Shown here: piece after piece, positions 52,573-60,724 of the stretch
How positions within the stretch are numbered: the first letter of the stretch is position 1
Layout of the letters: the number at the start of each line of letters is the position of its first letter
Translations under genes and position numbers: made by a program
The notes under the pieces: model-generated
Seen by the model: the letters and a program-made list of their open reading frames with translations, nothing else
Database searches by the model: none
Told to the model about the DNA's origin: nothing
From: Brevundimonas fontaquae
GTDB lineage: Bacteria > Pseudomonadota > Alphaproteobacteria > Caulobacterales > Caulobacteraceae
Reading direction: 5' to 3'
Length of the DNA stretch: 64,000 nucleotides
Assembly: GCF_017086445.1 (NCBI RefSeq)
Contig: NZ_CP070968.1
Location: 2,666,001 to 2,730,000 of the forward strand

Positions 52573-53544
52573 ATGCGCGTGATCGAAATCGAAGGCGGTT
52601 CTGGACCGGCCGAGGCCCTGAAGATCGCCGAACGGCCCGATCCCGTCGCGGGGCCGGGTCAGGTGCTGATCCGGGTGCGGGCGGCGGGCGTGAACCGGCC
52701 GGACCTGCTGCAACGCACCGGCGCCTACCCACCTCCCCCCGGCGCATCGGACGTTCTGGGGCTTGAGATCGCCGGCGAGATCGAGGTTGTTGGAGAGGGC
52801 GTCACGCGGTGGATGGTCGGCGACCGGGTCTGCGCCCTTCTGGGCGGCGGGGGCTATGCGGAGTTGGCCGTCGTCGACGCCCGTCACGTCCTGCCGATCC
52901 CCGAGGGTCTGGATTTCGTGCAGGCGGCCGTGCTGCCGGAAACCGTCTTCACCGTCTTCGCCAATGTGTTCGAGGGCGGCGCATTGAAGACCGGCGAGAC
53001 GTTGCTGATCCACGGGGCGACCAGCGGGATCGGCGTGACGGCCATCCAGATGGCCAAGGCGGTCGGCGCCCGAGTGATCGCCACCTCACGCGGGGCGGAC
53101 AAGGCCGCAGCCGCCAAGGCGCTGGGCGCGGACATCAGCCTGGACGCCAAGAGCGATGATCTGGAGGCGCGGATCCGGGAGGCGGGCGGCGCGGATGTGA
53201 TTCTGGACATGGTGGGGCGCGATTACGCCGCCCTGAACCTGAACAGTCTGAATGCGGGCGGGCGTTGGGTGGTCATCGCCTCCCTGACCGGCCCCAAGGT
53301 CGAGATGGATCTGCAGCGGATCATGCTGAAGCGGTTGACCCTGACGGGCTCGACGCTGCGCAGCCGCCCGGCGGACGAAAAGGCGCGTCTAACCGCGGCT
53401 GTCGAGGCGACCGCCTGGCCGTGGGTGGCATCCGGCAAGGTGAAGCCGCCGGTTCAGGCGGTGTTCGCGTTGGAGCAGGCGGCCGATGCGCACGCCGAGC
53501 TGGAAGCCGGCGGGCACATCGGCAAGATCGTGCTGAGTGTCTAG
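52573..53544 (+). CDS. NAD(P)H-quinone oxidoreductase / zinc-independent alcohol dehydrogenase family
   Basis: Medium-chain reductase of 323 aa. The GroES-like domain (about 1-120) includes GVNRPDLLQRTGAYPPPPGA and GLEIAGEI. The Rossmann domain holds LIHGATSGIGVTAIQMAKAV and the C-terminus EAGGHIGKIVLSV. No zinc-binding residues are seen, so it is of the quinone oxidoreductase (QOR/PIG3) branch. Cofactor and substrate are unknown. Confidence 0.9.
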   Translation: MRVIEIEGGSGPAEALKIAERPDPVAGPGQVLIRVRAAGVNRPDLLQRTGAYPPPPGASDVLGLEIAGEIEVVGEGVTRWMVGDRVCALLGGGGYAELAVVDARHVLPIPEGLDFVQAAVLPETVFTVFANVFEGGALKTGETLLIHGATSGIGVTAIQMAKAVGARVIATSRGADKAAAAKALGADISLDAKSDDLEARIREAGGADVILDMVGRDYAALNLNSLNAGGRWVVIASLTGPKVEMDLQRIMLKRLTLTGSTLRSRPADEKARLTAAVEATAWPWVASGKVKPPVQAVFALEQAADAHAELEAGGHIGKIVLSV

Positions 53545-54368
53545 TAGCGCCCGCCGCGCACCGGGCGCAGCGACGAGATGTTGTCGTTGAAGCCGCCGTT
53601 CAGTAAGCGGACATCGCCTTCGACGATGCGGCAGCGTCCCCGGAACTCGGCGTCGGTGCAGACTTCCCAGCGGCCTTCGACGCGCATCGAACTGATGCGG
53701 TCATTGAATGGGGTGCGGCCCAGGTTGCGGTCCTCGCTGGTGAACTCACGCGAGGCGCCGCGGAAGTTGGCGTCGTCATAGACGGTGATCGAAGACCGAC
53801 CCCAGCCGCCGCCGTTGCCGCCGCCCCATCCCCCTTCGCCTTCCCACTGGCCTCGCACCGGGCCACAGACCAACAGACCATTTTCGTTCGCGATGTCGAA
53901 GCGGCCGCAACGGCTATAGTCCAACGAACTGGCGCGACGATCCCGACCGCCGCCCTCGCAACGGGCGAACAGGCGACCGCCGCGCACCGAGGCGTCCGTG
54001 CAGCTTTCGCGATAACTGCCCTGGGGCGCGCGGCCGGCGCCGCCGCCCCAGTCTGGACCGCCGTTGCCGGGGCCCCAGCCGCCGCCGGGGCGACCGGGCT
54101 GGCTGTCTTCATAGTCGCCACGGAAACGCCCGCAGACCAGCAGGCCGTTGTCGTTGTTGATTTCCTCGCCGCCGCAGCGGTTCAGCTCGATCGACGTGCC
54201 GCGCATCCGCCCGCGCGTGTCGCGGCAATCGGCATAGAGACGACCGCGATTCACATAGGCTTCCGAACACGACTGGGCGTAGCCGCCGCGCGGGGCGACG
54301 CGTTGGGGGCCGTAGTCCTGGCCCGAGGCCATCGCTGAGGCCAGAGCCGCGCCAAGCAGAATGGACAT
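53541..54368 (-). CDS. secreted protein with two CVNH domains and a beta-gamma-crystallin domain
   Basis: Protein of 275 aa with a short signal peptide (residues 1-16). Two cyanovirin-N-homology-like units follow: about 28-80 (YAQSCSEAYVNRGRLYADCR ... NNDNGLLVCG) and about 115-170 (RESCTDASVRGGRLFARCEG ... ANENGLLVCG), each with the spaced Cys pairs. A Gly/Trp-rich linker leads to a Greek-key region (about 192-275, SSITVYDDANFRGASREF, DRISSMRVEGRWEVCTDAEF). CVNH domains bind glycans and crystallin domains bind calcium. The ATG has GAGAGGAAA upstream. Convergent with the oxidoreductase gene. Confidence 0.83.
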   Translation of the reverse strand: MSILLGAALASAMASGQDYGPQRVAPRGGYAQSCSEAYVNRGRLYADCRDTRGRMRGTSIELNRCGGEEINNDNGLLVCGRFRGDYEDSQPGRPGGGWGPGNGGPDWGGGAGRAPQGSYRESCTDASVRGGRLFARCEGGGRDRRASSLDYSRCGRFDIANENGLLVCGPVRGQWEGEGGWGGGNGGGWGRSSITVYDDANFRGASREFTSEDRNLGRTPFNDRISSMRVEGRWEVCTDAEFRGRCRIVEGDVRLLNGGFNDNISSLRPVRGGRY

Positions 54369-54587
54369 GGTGGTTTCCTCTCCCGAAGCTGAAAAGCTTC
54401 ATTACCGCGAAGGTTGCGTGAGGGCGGATGAACCGTTGCTGTATGGGATTGTCGGTCAGCGTTTTCTTTTGTGTCGAATAGGCCTATATCGGCATCATAC
54501 GCGCCCGGTCGAAAGGCCGGGCGCCGTCGTATCCAACGCCAGCCGAAGCCTCATTCGGCGGCTCAACAACACCGGGACGAACGCCCC

Positions 54588-55253
54588 ATGAGCGACATTC
54601 TGATGCCCAAGGCCACTGCGGTCTGGCTGGTCGACAACACCTCTCTCAGCTTCGAGCAGATCGCCGACTTCTGCGGCCTGCACCCGCTGGAAGTTCGCGG
54701 CATCGCCGATGGCGACGTGGCGCGCGACATCCGTGGCGTCGATCCCGTGACCGGCGGCCAGCTGACGCGCGAAGAACTGGACAAGGCCCAGGGCGACGAA
54801 AACTATCGCATGAAAGCGATCGTCAGCCGCCACGCCGAACTGCTGAAGTCGGCCAAGCCGGCGCCGAAATATACGCCCGTGTCGCGTCGCCAGGACCGCC
54901 CCGACGCCATCGCCTGGTTCGTGCGCAACCACCCCGAGGTGACGGACGCCCAGATCGCCAAGATGCTGGGCACCACCAAGTCCACCATCGAGAGCGTGCG
55001 CAACCGCACCCACTGGAACAGCGCCAACATCAAGCCGGTCGACCCGGTGACCCTTGGCCTGGTCGGCCAGCTGGCGCTGGACGAAATCGTCAAGAAGGCC
55101 GCTGACAAGAAGGCAAAGGACGACCTGAAGAACGGCGGCGGCACGATCCAGCCCGTCGAACAGGTCGAGGCCGAGCCCGAGTTCGTACCGGAAGCCCGCC
55201 AACGTCCCGGCGCCGAGCCGACGGCGGAATCGGTGTTCGGCACCAAGGACTGA
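54588..55253 (+). CDS. trcR: cell-cycle transcriptional regulator TrcR (DUF1013)
   Basis: DNA-binding protein of 221 aa conserved across alphaproteobacteria. An N-terminal HTH-like region (MPKATAVWLVDNTSLSFEQI ... GLHPLEVRGIADGDV), a second HTH (about 105-140, TDAQIAKMLGTTKSTIESVR) and an acidic, probably disordered C-terminus are visible. It is reported as a cell-cycle transcription regulator in related species. The ATG at 54588 is the family start; the open frame runs back to 54471. A strong terminator follows. Confidence 0.92.
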   Translation: MSDILMPKATAVWLVDNTSLSFEQIADFCGLHPLEVRGIADGDVARDIRGVDPVTGGQLTREELDKAQGDENYRMKAIVSRHAELLKSAKPAPKYTPVSRRQDRPDAIAWFVRNHPEVTDAQIAKMLGTTKSTIESVRNRTHWNSANIKPVDPVTLGLVGQLALDEIVKKAADKKAKDDLKNGGGTIQPVEQVEAEPEFVPEARQRPGAEPTAESVFGTKD

Positions 55254-55274
55254 TCCGCCTTCGCGCAACGAACA

Positions 55275-55310
55275 CGGCCCCGGAGAGCGATCTCCGGGGC
55301 CGTCGTCGTT
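55275..55310 (+). terminator. terminator after trcR
   Basis: Twelve-base stem CGGCCCCGGAGA / TCTCCGGGGCCG around GCGA, then TCGTCGTTTTC. It also lies 17 bases downstream of the DUF465 gene on the opposite strand. Confidence 0.85.
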
Positions 55311-55326
55311 TTCAGGGAAGTCCGCG

Positions 55327-55500
55327 CTAGGTCGCGCGCGCCTCCAGACTGGTAATTTCTTCCTTCAGCCGAAGCTTCTTCTGCTTCAGCGCCCTGACCT
55401 GCAACGGATCCGTGGACGGGCGGGTAAGCTCCTTCTGGATGGTCTCATCCAGGGTGCGATGACGATTACCCAGTTCGCGAATACGAGCCTCGATGGTCAT
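55327..55500 (-). CDS. DUF465 (YdcH-type) small coiled-coil protein
   Basis: Protein of 57 aa (start MTIEARIRELGNRHRTLDET, end EEITSLEARAT) with a two-helix hairpin and the family core LKQKKLRLKEEI. GGAGGCG lies 5 to 10 bases upstream of the ATG at 55500. A second DUF465 gene is at 56717. The function of the family is unknown. Confidence 0.85.
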   Translation of the reverse strand: MTIEARIRELGNRHRTLDETIQKELTRPSTDPLQVRALKQKKLRLKEEITSLEARAT

Positions 55501-55616
55501 GGCTTGCGCCTCCTTTGGTTAGGGACCAGTAGAGTGAGCGCCCGGTTTGGCGCGCTGTGTAATCACTTTCCAGTGACAGCCCGTCGCCCCGGACCCGAAG
55601 GAGGCTGACCCTCAAA

Positions 55617-56219
55617 ATGGACGATGATGTGAACGGAGCCATACGGAACCCGCCCGCCAGACTGGTGGTCGGAATTTCAGGGGCTTCCGGCGCCGTCTAT
55701 GGCGCCCGGGTGCTGGATGCGCTGAACGATCTGGGCGTCGAAAGCCATCTCGTCGTGACCAAGGCCGCCCTGCTCACATTGTCGCAGGAGACCGATCTGT
55801 CGCCCGACGAACTGACGGCCAAGGCGTCGGTGGTCCACAAACTGGGGGATGTCGGGGCGACGATCGCCTCTGGCTCGTTCCGCACCCTGGGCATGATCGT
55901 GGCGCCCTGCTCGATCAAGACGATGAGCGAGATCGCGACGGGCGTGACCTCGACTCTGCTGACGCGGGCGGCGGACGTGACGCTGAAGGAGCGGCGACCG
56001 CTGGTGCTGATGGTGCGCGAGACGCCGTTCCACCTGGGCCACCTGCGCACCATGACTGCCTTAGCCGAAATGGGCGCGATCATCGCCCCGCCCCTGCCCG
56101 CGCTTTACGCCCGGCCGAGCTCGATCATGGAGATGGTCGATCAGTCGGTGGGGCGGACGCTGGACCTGTTCGGCCTGGATTGGCGCGCGGTGCGGCGCTG
56201 GGAAGGCCTGAAGTCATGA
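55617..56219 (+). CDS. ubiX: flavin prenyltransferase UbiX
   Basis: FMN-prenylating enzyme of 200 aa that supplies the cofactor of the UbiD decarboxylase in ubiquinone synthesis. Motifs: VVGISGASGAVYGARVLDAL, IVAPCSIKTMSEIATG and the basic LKERRPLVLMVRETPFH. An AAGGAGG ribosome site precedes the start. The stop overlaps the next gene by 4 bp. Confidence 0.95.
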   Translation: MDDDVNGAIRNPPARLVVGISGASGAVYGARVLDALNDLGVESHLVVTKAALLTLSQETDLSPDELTAKASVVHKLGDVGATIASGSFRTLGMIVAPCSIKTMSEIATGVTSTLLTRAADVTLKERRPLVLMVRETPFHLGHLRTMTALAEMGAIIAPPLPALYARPSSIMEMVDQSVGRTLDLFGLDWRAVRRWEGLKS

Positions 56220-56680
56220 GGCTTTGGGACTGGGCGGTGGCCGCCTATGGCGCGCCGGGGGTCGGCGAGGCGTGTCTGGCGCTGCAGGACAGCCACGACC
56301 AGAACGTGCCTGTGCTGCTGTGGTCCGCCTGGGTCGCGGCGACAGGCCGAAAACCCGACGAAGAGACGATCGAGGCGGCCTGCGACACCGCCCGGGCCTG
56401 GGACAGCGTCGTGGTCGCCCCGCTGCGTTCGGTGCGGCGGATACTGAAAGCGCCGGTGCCCGATATCGACGACGGCCCGCGCGAGAGCGTGCGCAACCGC
56501 ATCAAGGCGCTGGAGCTGGAGGCGGAGCGGCATTTGCTGGACGCGCTGGAGGCGCTGGCGCCCGAACCCAGCGGGCCGGCCCGCCCGATCATCGACGGCC
56601 TGGCAGCCACCGCCCGGATGTGGGCGGACGTCACGCCGCGTCCGGCCCTGATCCGGCTCGCAGACGCCCTTCCGGGCTGA
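56216..56680 (+). CDS. TIGR02444-type protein
   Basis: Protein of 154 aa, helical, with MRLWDWAVAAYGAPGVGEAC and LLWSAWVAATGRKPDE, matching the conserved hypothetical TIGR02444 family of proteobacteria. It starts inside the ubiX stop (ATGA), so the two are translationally coupled. The role is unknown. Confidence 0.8.
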   Translation: MRLWDWAVAAYGAPGVGEACLALQDSHDQNVPVLLWSAWVAATGRKPDEETIEAACDTARAWDSVVVAPLRSVRRILKAPVPDIDDGPRESVRNRIKALELEAERHLLDALEALAPEPSGPARPIIDGLAATARMWADVTPRPALIRLADALPG

Positions 56681-56716
56681 AGCCGGCTTGGCTATAAGCG
56701 GCTTGAGAGTGACACG

Positions 56717-56941
56717 ATGAACGACGACACGCCTGCGATCACCGAGGAAATGGCCGAGCTTCAGGCGCGGGTGAACCATCTGCGCCAGGAACACGCCGAC
56801 CTGGACGCCTCCATCGAGGCCCTGGGTCAGGCCGCCATTCCCGATCAGCTGATGATCGCCCGGCTGAAGCGCAAGAAGCTGGCGCTGAAGGATGAGATCG
56901 TGAAGCTGGAAGACCGCATCCTGCCAGACATCATCGCCTGA
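56717..56941 (+). CDS. DUF465 (YdcH-type) small coiled-coil protein
   Basis: Protein of 74 aa: MNDDTPAITEEMAELQARVN, then the family core LKRKKLALKDEIVKLEDRI. It is the second DUF465 copy within 1.3 kb and lies 36 bases after the TIGR02444 gene, so it may be the last gene of a ubiX operon. The function is unknown. Confidence 0.87.
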   Translation: MNDDTPAITEEMAELQARVNHLRQEHADLDASIEALGQAAIPDQLMIARLKRKKLALKDEIVKLEDRILPDIIA

Positions 56942-57106
56942 TCGCGCTCTTGGCGCTTGGTTCCAGCCTGCGACAATCCGCCGCACCGTATGGCCCCAAA
57001 GTCGCCTAGGCCGTCACGCATAAGGCCGCCCTCCCACGGAACGCCGTGCGCTGTCGGGCGCCGCTTCCTTCATTCCAGAGCGTAGAGACGCTGGAGAGGC
57101 CGCCGA

Positions 57107-57748
57107 ATGCGACGCCTGCTGTCCAACGCGCCGATGGCGCGGTGCAAAACCCTGTTGATCCACTCCGGCCAGACGGCCGCCTTCGCCGCCGTGGCCGTTT
57201 TCGCCGCCGCCGCCGCGCCAAATGCCGCGCGTGAGGCCGCCTTGCCGCCGCCGACCCAGATCGCCGCGCCGGTGTCGCCGCCGCTGAAGGCCGAGGTCGA
57301 AAAAGCCGGGCCGATCACGCGCCAGATCGCTTTCACCGCACCGGTGCGCGGCTATGCAATCAACTCTCCGTTCGGCCTGCGCAAACTCGCCATTGAAGCC
57401 AGGGCGCGCGCGCATAAGGGCGTCGACATCGCCGCGCCGAAAGGCACGACCGTCTTCACCGCCGCCGAGGGCGAGGTCATCCGCACGGGGTACGACCCCG
57501 AGGGCTATGGCAACTTCATCGAGGTGCGGCACCCCAACGGGATGAGCACCCTGTACGGCCACCTCAGCCGGATCGATGTGGCGAACGGCGATGCGGTCGC
57601 GCCCGGTCAGCGCATCGGTCTGGTCGGCTCCACCGGCTATTCCACCGGGCCGCACCTGCATTTCGAGGTCCGTCGCGGCGGCGCGCAGGTCAATCCGACC
57701 AAGGTGGTCGATCGCCATTTTGAAGTGACGGTGAAGGCCAAGGCCTGA
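57107..57748 (+). CDS. M23 family metallopeptidase
   Basis: Secreted protein of 213 aa. A hydrophobic N-terminal segment (about residues 18-40) is a signal or anchor, then a linker, then the LytM/M23 domain (about 88-200): zinc motif HKGVDIAAP and HLHFEVRRGG, with GYGNFIEVRHPNG between. It probably cleaves peptidoglycan cross-bridges. All metal ligands appear intact, unlike inactive LytM activators. Confidence 0.9.
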   Translation: MRRLLSNAPMARCKTLLIHSGQTAAFAAVAVFAAAAAPNAAREAALPPPTQIAAPVSPPLKAEVEKAGPITRQIAFTAPVRGYAINSPFGLRKLAIEARARAHKGVDIAAPKGTTVFTAAEGEVIRTGYDPEGYGNFIEVRHPNGMSTLYGHLSRIDVANGDAVAPGQRIGLVGSTGYSTGPHLHFEVRRGGAQVNPTKVVDRHFEVTVKAKA

Positions 57749-57815
57749 CGCGCATTGCGTTGCGACGGGCGCCGCAAACGTCCTAGTGTCCCCTCTCGTT
57801 CTGGGAGGGATGGAC

Positions 57816-59702
57816 ATGAACAAGATCGTCGCCGCCGTCGTCGCGGGCCTTTTGGCCGCCACGCCCATCGCCGCCTCGGCGCAGGATTATGGGCGCTACA
57901 GCGACGCCGCCGCACAGACCGAGCTGTCGCGCCTGGCGGATGTGCAGATGGCGGTCATGGTGCCGATGCGCGACGGCGTGGGACTGGCCACCAATGTCTA
58001 TCGCCCCAAGAACGCGTCTGGCCCCTTGCCGACGGTGTTCGTGCGCACGCCTTATAACGAGCTGGCCTATAACGCCCGCACCACGCGCTCGGCCCTGAGC
58101 TGGGTCAGCAAGGGTTATGCCTTCGTCATCCAGAACGAGCGGGGACGGTATTTCTCGGGCGGCGACTATCAGATTCTGGGCTATCCCCAGACCGACGGCT
58201 ATGACGCCCTGACGTGGATTGCGGCCCAGCCCTGGTCGAACGGCAAGGTCGGCACCTTGGGCTGTTCGTCCTCCGCCGAATGGCAGCTGGCCTTGGCGGC
58301 CCAGAACCACCCCGCCCACGCCGCCATGGTGCCCCAGGCCTCGGGCGCCGGCATCGGCAAGGTCGGCCGGTTCCAGGAACAGGGCAACTGGTACACCGGG
58401 GGCGTGCCGCGCAACCTGTTCTTCGTGTGGCTGTACGGCGTGGACAATCCGCAGCGCGCCCAGATCCCGATGAATCTCGATCAGGAAACCCGAGCCCGCA
58501 TCGTTCGCTACAACGACCTGGACGCCAAGAAGCCGGATGTGAACTGGCCCAGCCAGATCCGACATCTGCCGGTCAACGAGATGCTGAAGGACCTGGGGGA
58601 GCCGGCCGGCACGTTCGAAGAACTGATCGCGCGCACCCCGTCCGATCCGGCCTGGCGTCAGGGTGGCCTGTATCACGACGACATGGGCTGGGGTGTGCCG
58701 TCCCTGTGGTTCAACAGCTGGTATGACGTCTCCATCGGGCCGAACATGGAGCTGTTCAACCACGCTCGGTCCACGACCCAGGATCGCGAGGCGGCCGAGA
58801 ACCAGTACGTCGTGGTCGGCCCGAACAACCACTGCGCCTTTGGCGGCCTGGGGCCAAACTACAAGTCGGGCGACCGCCCGCTAGGCGACGCCACCTTCGA
58901 CAGCGACGCCCTGGTGCACGCCTGGTTCGATCGCTGGCTGAAGGGCGAGCGCCGCGCCTTCCCCGAGAGCACGCCGCACGTGCAGTATTTCAACATGGGC
59001 GAAAACGCCTGGCGCACGGCCGCGCAGTGGCCGCCGGCCGGGGTCAAGACGGTGCGGATGTACCTGCGTTCGGGCGGCGGGGCCAACAGCTTGAATGGCG
59101 ACGGCCTGCTGAGCCTTCAGGCGCCGCCCGCCGGCGAGCCGGCCGACCGCTATCGCTATGATCCGATGAACCCGGTCCAGACCATCGGCGGCGGCGATTG
59201 CTGCAACGGCGGGCTGGTCACGGCCGGGGCCTTCGATCAGCGACCGATCGAAGCGCGCAACGACGTGCTGGTCTATACCTCGGAGGCGCTGACAGAGCCG
59301 ATGCAGGTCACTGGCTTCATCGATGCGGTGCTGAAGGTGTCGTCCTCTGCGCCCGACACCGATTTCGCGGTCAAGCTGGTGGACGTGGCGCCGGACGGCA
59401 CGGCCTATATCCTGGGCGACACCATCATGCGGGCGCGCTATCGCAACGGCTATGACCGTCCCGCACTCCTGACGCCGGGCCAGGTAGCGACCGTGCAGCC
59501 CACGCCGCTGACCATCAGCAACACCTTCCAGCCCGGTCACCGTATCCGGGTCGAAGTCACCAGCTCCAACTTCCCCAAGTTCGTGCGCAACCTGAACACG
59601 GGCGGACCGAACGAGACCGAGAGCCAGGGCGTGGTCGCCGACAACGCCATCCATCACGCGGGCGACGACGCGTCCTACATCGATCTGCCTGTGGTGAAAT
59701 AG
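57816..59702 (+). CDS. CocE/NonD-type alpha/beta hydrolase (Xaa-Pro dipeptidyl-peptidase family)
   Basis: Secreted hydrolase of 628 aa with a signal peptide (residues 1-24, ending ASAQ). The S15-type alpha/beta hydrolase domain (about 40-350) has the nucleophile Ser in GTLGCSSSAEWQ, oxyanion area NERGRYFSGG and the histidine in NNHCAFGG; a C-terminal jelly-roll (about 385-628) follows. Members hydrolyse esters, amides or acyl-amino acids; the substrate is not predictable. The ATG at 57816 has GGGAGGG 7 bases upstream. Confidence 0.88.
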   Translation: MNKIVAAVVAGLLAATPIAASAQDYGRYSDAAAQTELSRLADVQMAVMVPMRDGVGLATNVYRPKNASGPLPTVFVRTPYNELAYNARTTRSALSWVSKGYAFVIQNERGRYFSGGDYQILGYPQTDGYDALTWIAAQPWSNGKVGTLGCSSSAEWQLALAAQNHPAHAAMVPQASGAGIGKVGRFQEQGNWYTGGVPRNLFFVWLYGVDNPQRAQIPMNLDQETRARIVRYNDLDAKKPDVNWPSQIRHLPVNEMLKDLGEPAGTFEELIARTPSDPAWRQGGLYHDDMGWGVPSLWFNSWYDVSIGPNMELFNHARSTTQDREAAENQYVVVGPNNHCAFGGLGPNYKSGDRPLGDATFDSDALVHAWFDRWLKGERRAFPESTPHVQYFNMGENAWRTAAQWPPAGVKTVRMYLRSGGGANSLNGDGLLSLQAPPAGEPADRYRYDPMNPVQTIGGGDCCNGGLVTAGAFDQRPIEARNDVLVYTSEALTEPMQVTGFIDAVLKVSSSAPDTDFAVKLVDVAPDGTAYILGDTIMRARYRNGYDRPALLTPGQVATVQPTPLTISNTFQPGHRIRVEVTSSNFPKFVRNLNTGGPNETESQGVVADNAIHHAGDDASYIDLPVVK

Positions 59703-59776
59703 GCGCCCCTGCGCCGAAGTCGCTGGCGTCCCCTGTCGTCGGATTCTAGGCTGACGACAGGGATTTGGGAGGCGAC

Positions 59777-60724
59777 ATGGCGGCGTTGACGCTGGATGGG
59801 GTGAACAAGCGATACGGCGATTTCCACGCCGTGCGCGATCTGAGTTTTCAGGTCGAGAAGGGGTCGATCTGCGGCTTTCTGGGACCGAACGGGGCGGGCA
59901 AGACCTCGACCCTGCGGATGATCCTGGGGTTGCAGCCAGCGACCTCGGGGCGGATCGAAATCCTGGGCGCCGACGACGGGCGCAAGGTGCGCGACCGGAT
60001 CGGTTTCCTGCCCGAGGAACGCGGCCTCTATAAAAAGATGACGCCCGTCGAGGCCATCGCCTTCTTCGGCGCGCTGAAAGGCCTGCCGGTCGCCGAGGGC
60101 CGCAAGCGCGCCAAGACCCTGCTGGAGCGGCAGGGGTTGGGCGAGGCGCAGAAAAAGAAGATGAAGGAGCTGTCCAAGGGGATGGCGCAGAAGGTGCAGT
60201 TGATCGCATCGGTCGTGCACCAGCCCGAGTTCGTGATCCTGGACGAGCCCTTCTCCGGTCTGGACCCGATGAACCAACAGGGCCTGGAGGCGATGATTCG
60301 CGGGCTGGCCGCGAACGGCGCCACGGTGCTGTTTTCCACCCATGTGATGCAGCATGCCGAGCGGCTGTGCGACAAGGTCGTGCTGCTGGCGCGCGGCAAG
60401 AAGGCGTTCGAGGGGACGGTAGATCAGGCCAAGGCCACCTCGCCGCGCTTCCTGGATCTGGACGGCGCGATCAGCGCGGACGCCGCCGCCGCCCTGCCCG
60501 GCGTGGCGGGCGTCGAGACCCTGTCCGACGTCGACGGCGTGCGTCGGCTGAAGATCGCCCTGGCGCCCGGCGCCGAGGGTCAGGATACGTTGAAGACGGC
60601 CTTCCTGAACGGCCTAGACGTACGCGGCTTCACCCTGAAGGAGCCCACCCTGCACGACGCCTTCATCGGCCTGACCGGGGACCATCCCGACCAACCCGTC
60701 GCATCCGTGGAGGCTGTCCGATGA
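59777..60724 (+). CDS. ABC-2 type transporter ATP-binding protein (NatA-like)
   Basis: ATPase of 315 aa. Walker A GPNGAGKTS, signature ELSKGMAQKVQLIASVVHQP, Walker B FVILDEPFSGLDP, then a C-terminal regulatory extension (about 225-315). SKGM in place of SGGQ is the drug/Na+ exporter type. The ATG at 59777 has GGGAGG 7 bases upstream. It overlaps the permease gene by 4 bp (ATGA). Confidence 0.92.
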   Translation: MAALTLDGVNKRYGDFHAVRDLSFQVEKGSICGFLGPNGAGKTSTLRMILGLQPATSGRIEILGADDGRKVRDRIGFLPEERGLYKKMTPVEAIAFFGALKGLPVAEGRKRAKTLLERQGLGEAQKKKMKELSKGMAQKVQLIASVVHQPEFVILDEPFSGLDPMNQQGLEAMIRGLAANGATVLFSTHVMQHAERLCDKVVLLARGKKAFEGTVDQAKATSPRFLDLDGAISADAAAALPGVAGVETLSDVDGVRRLKIALAPGAEGQDTLKTAFLNGLDVRGFTLKEPTLHDAFIGLTGDHPDQPVASVEAVR

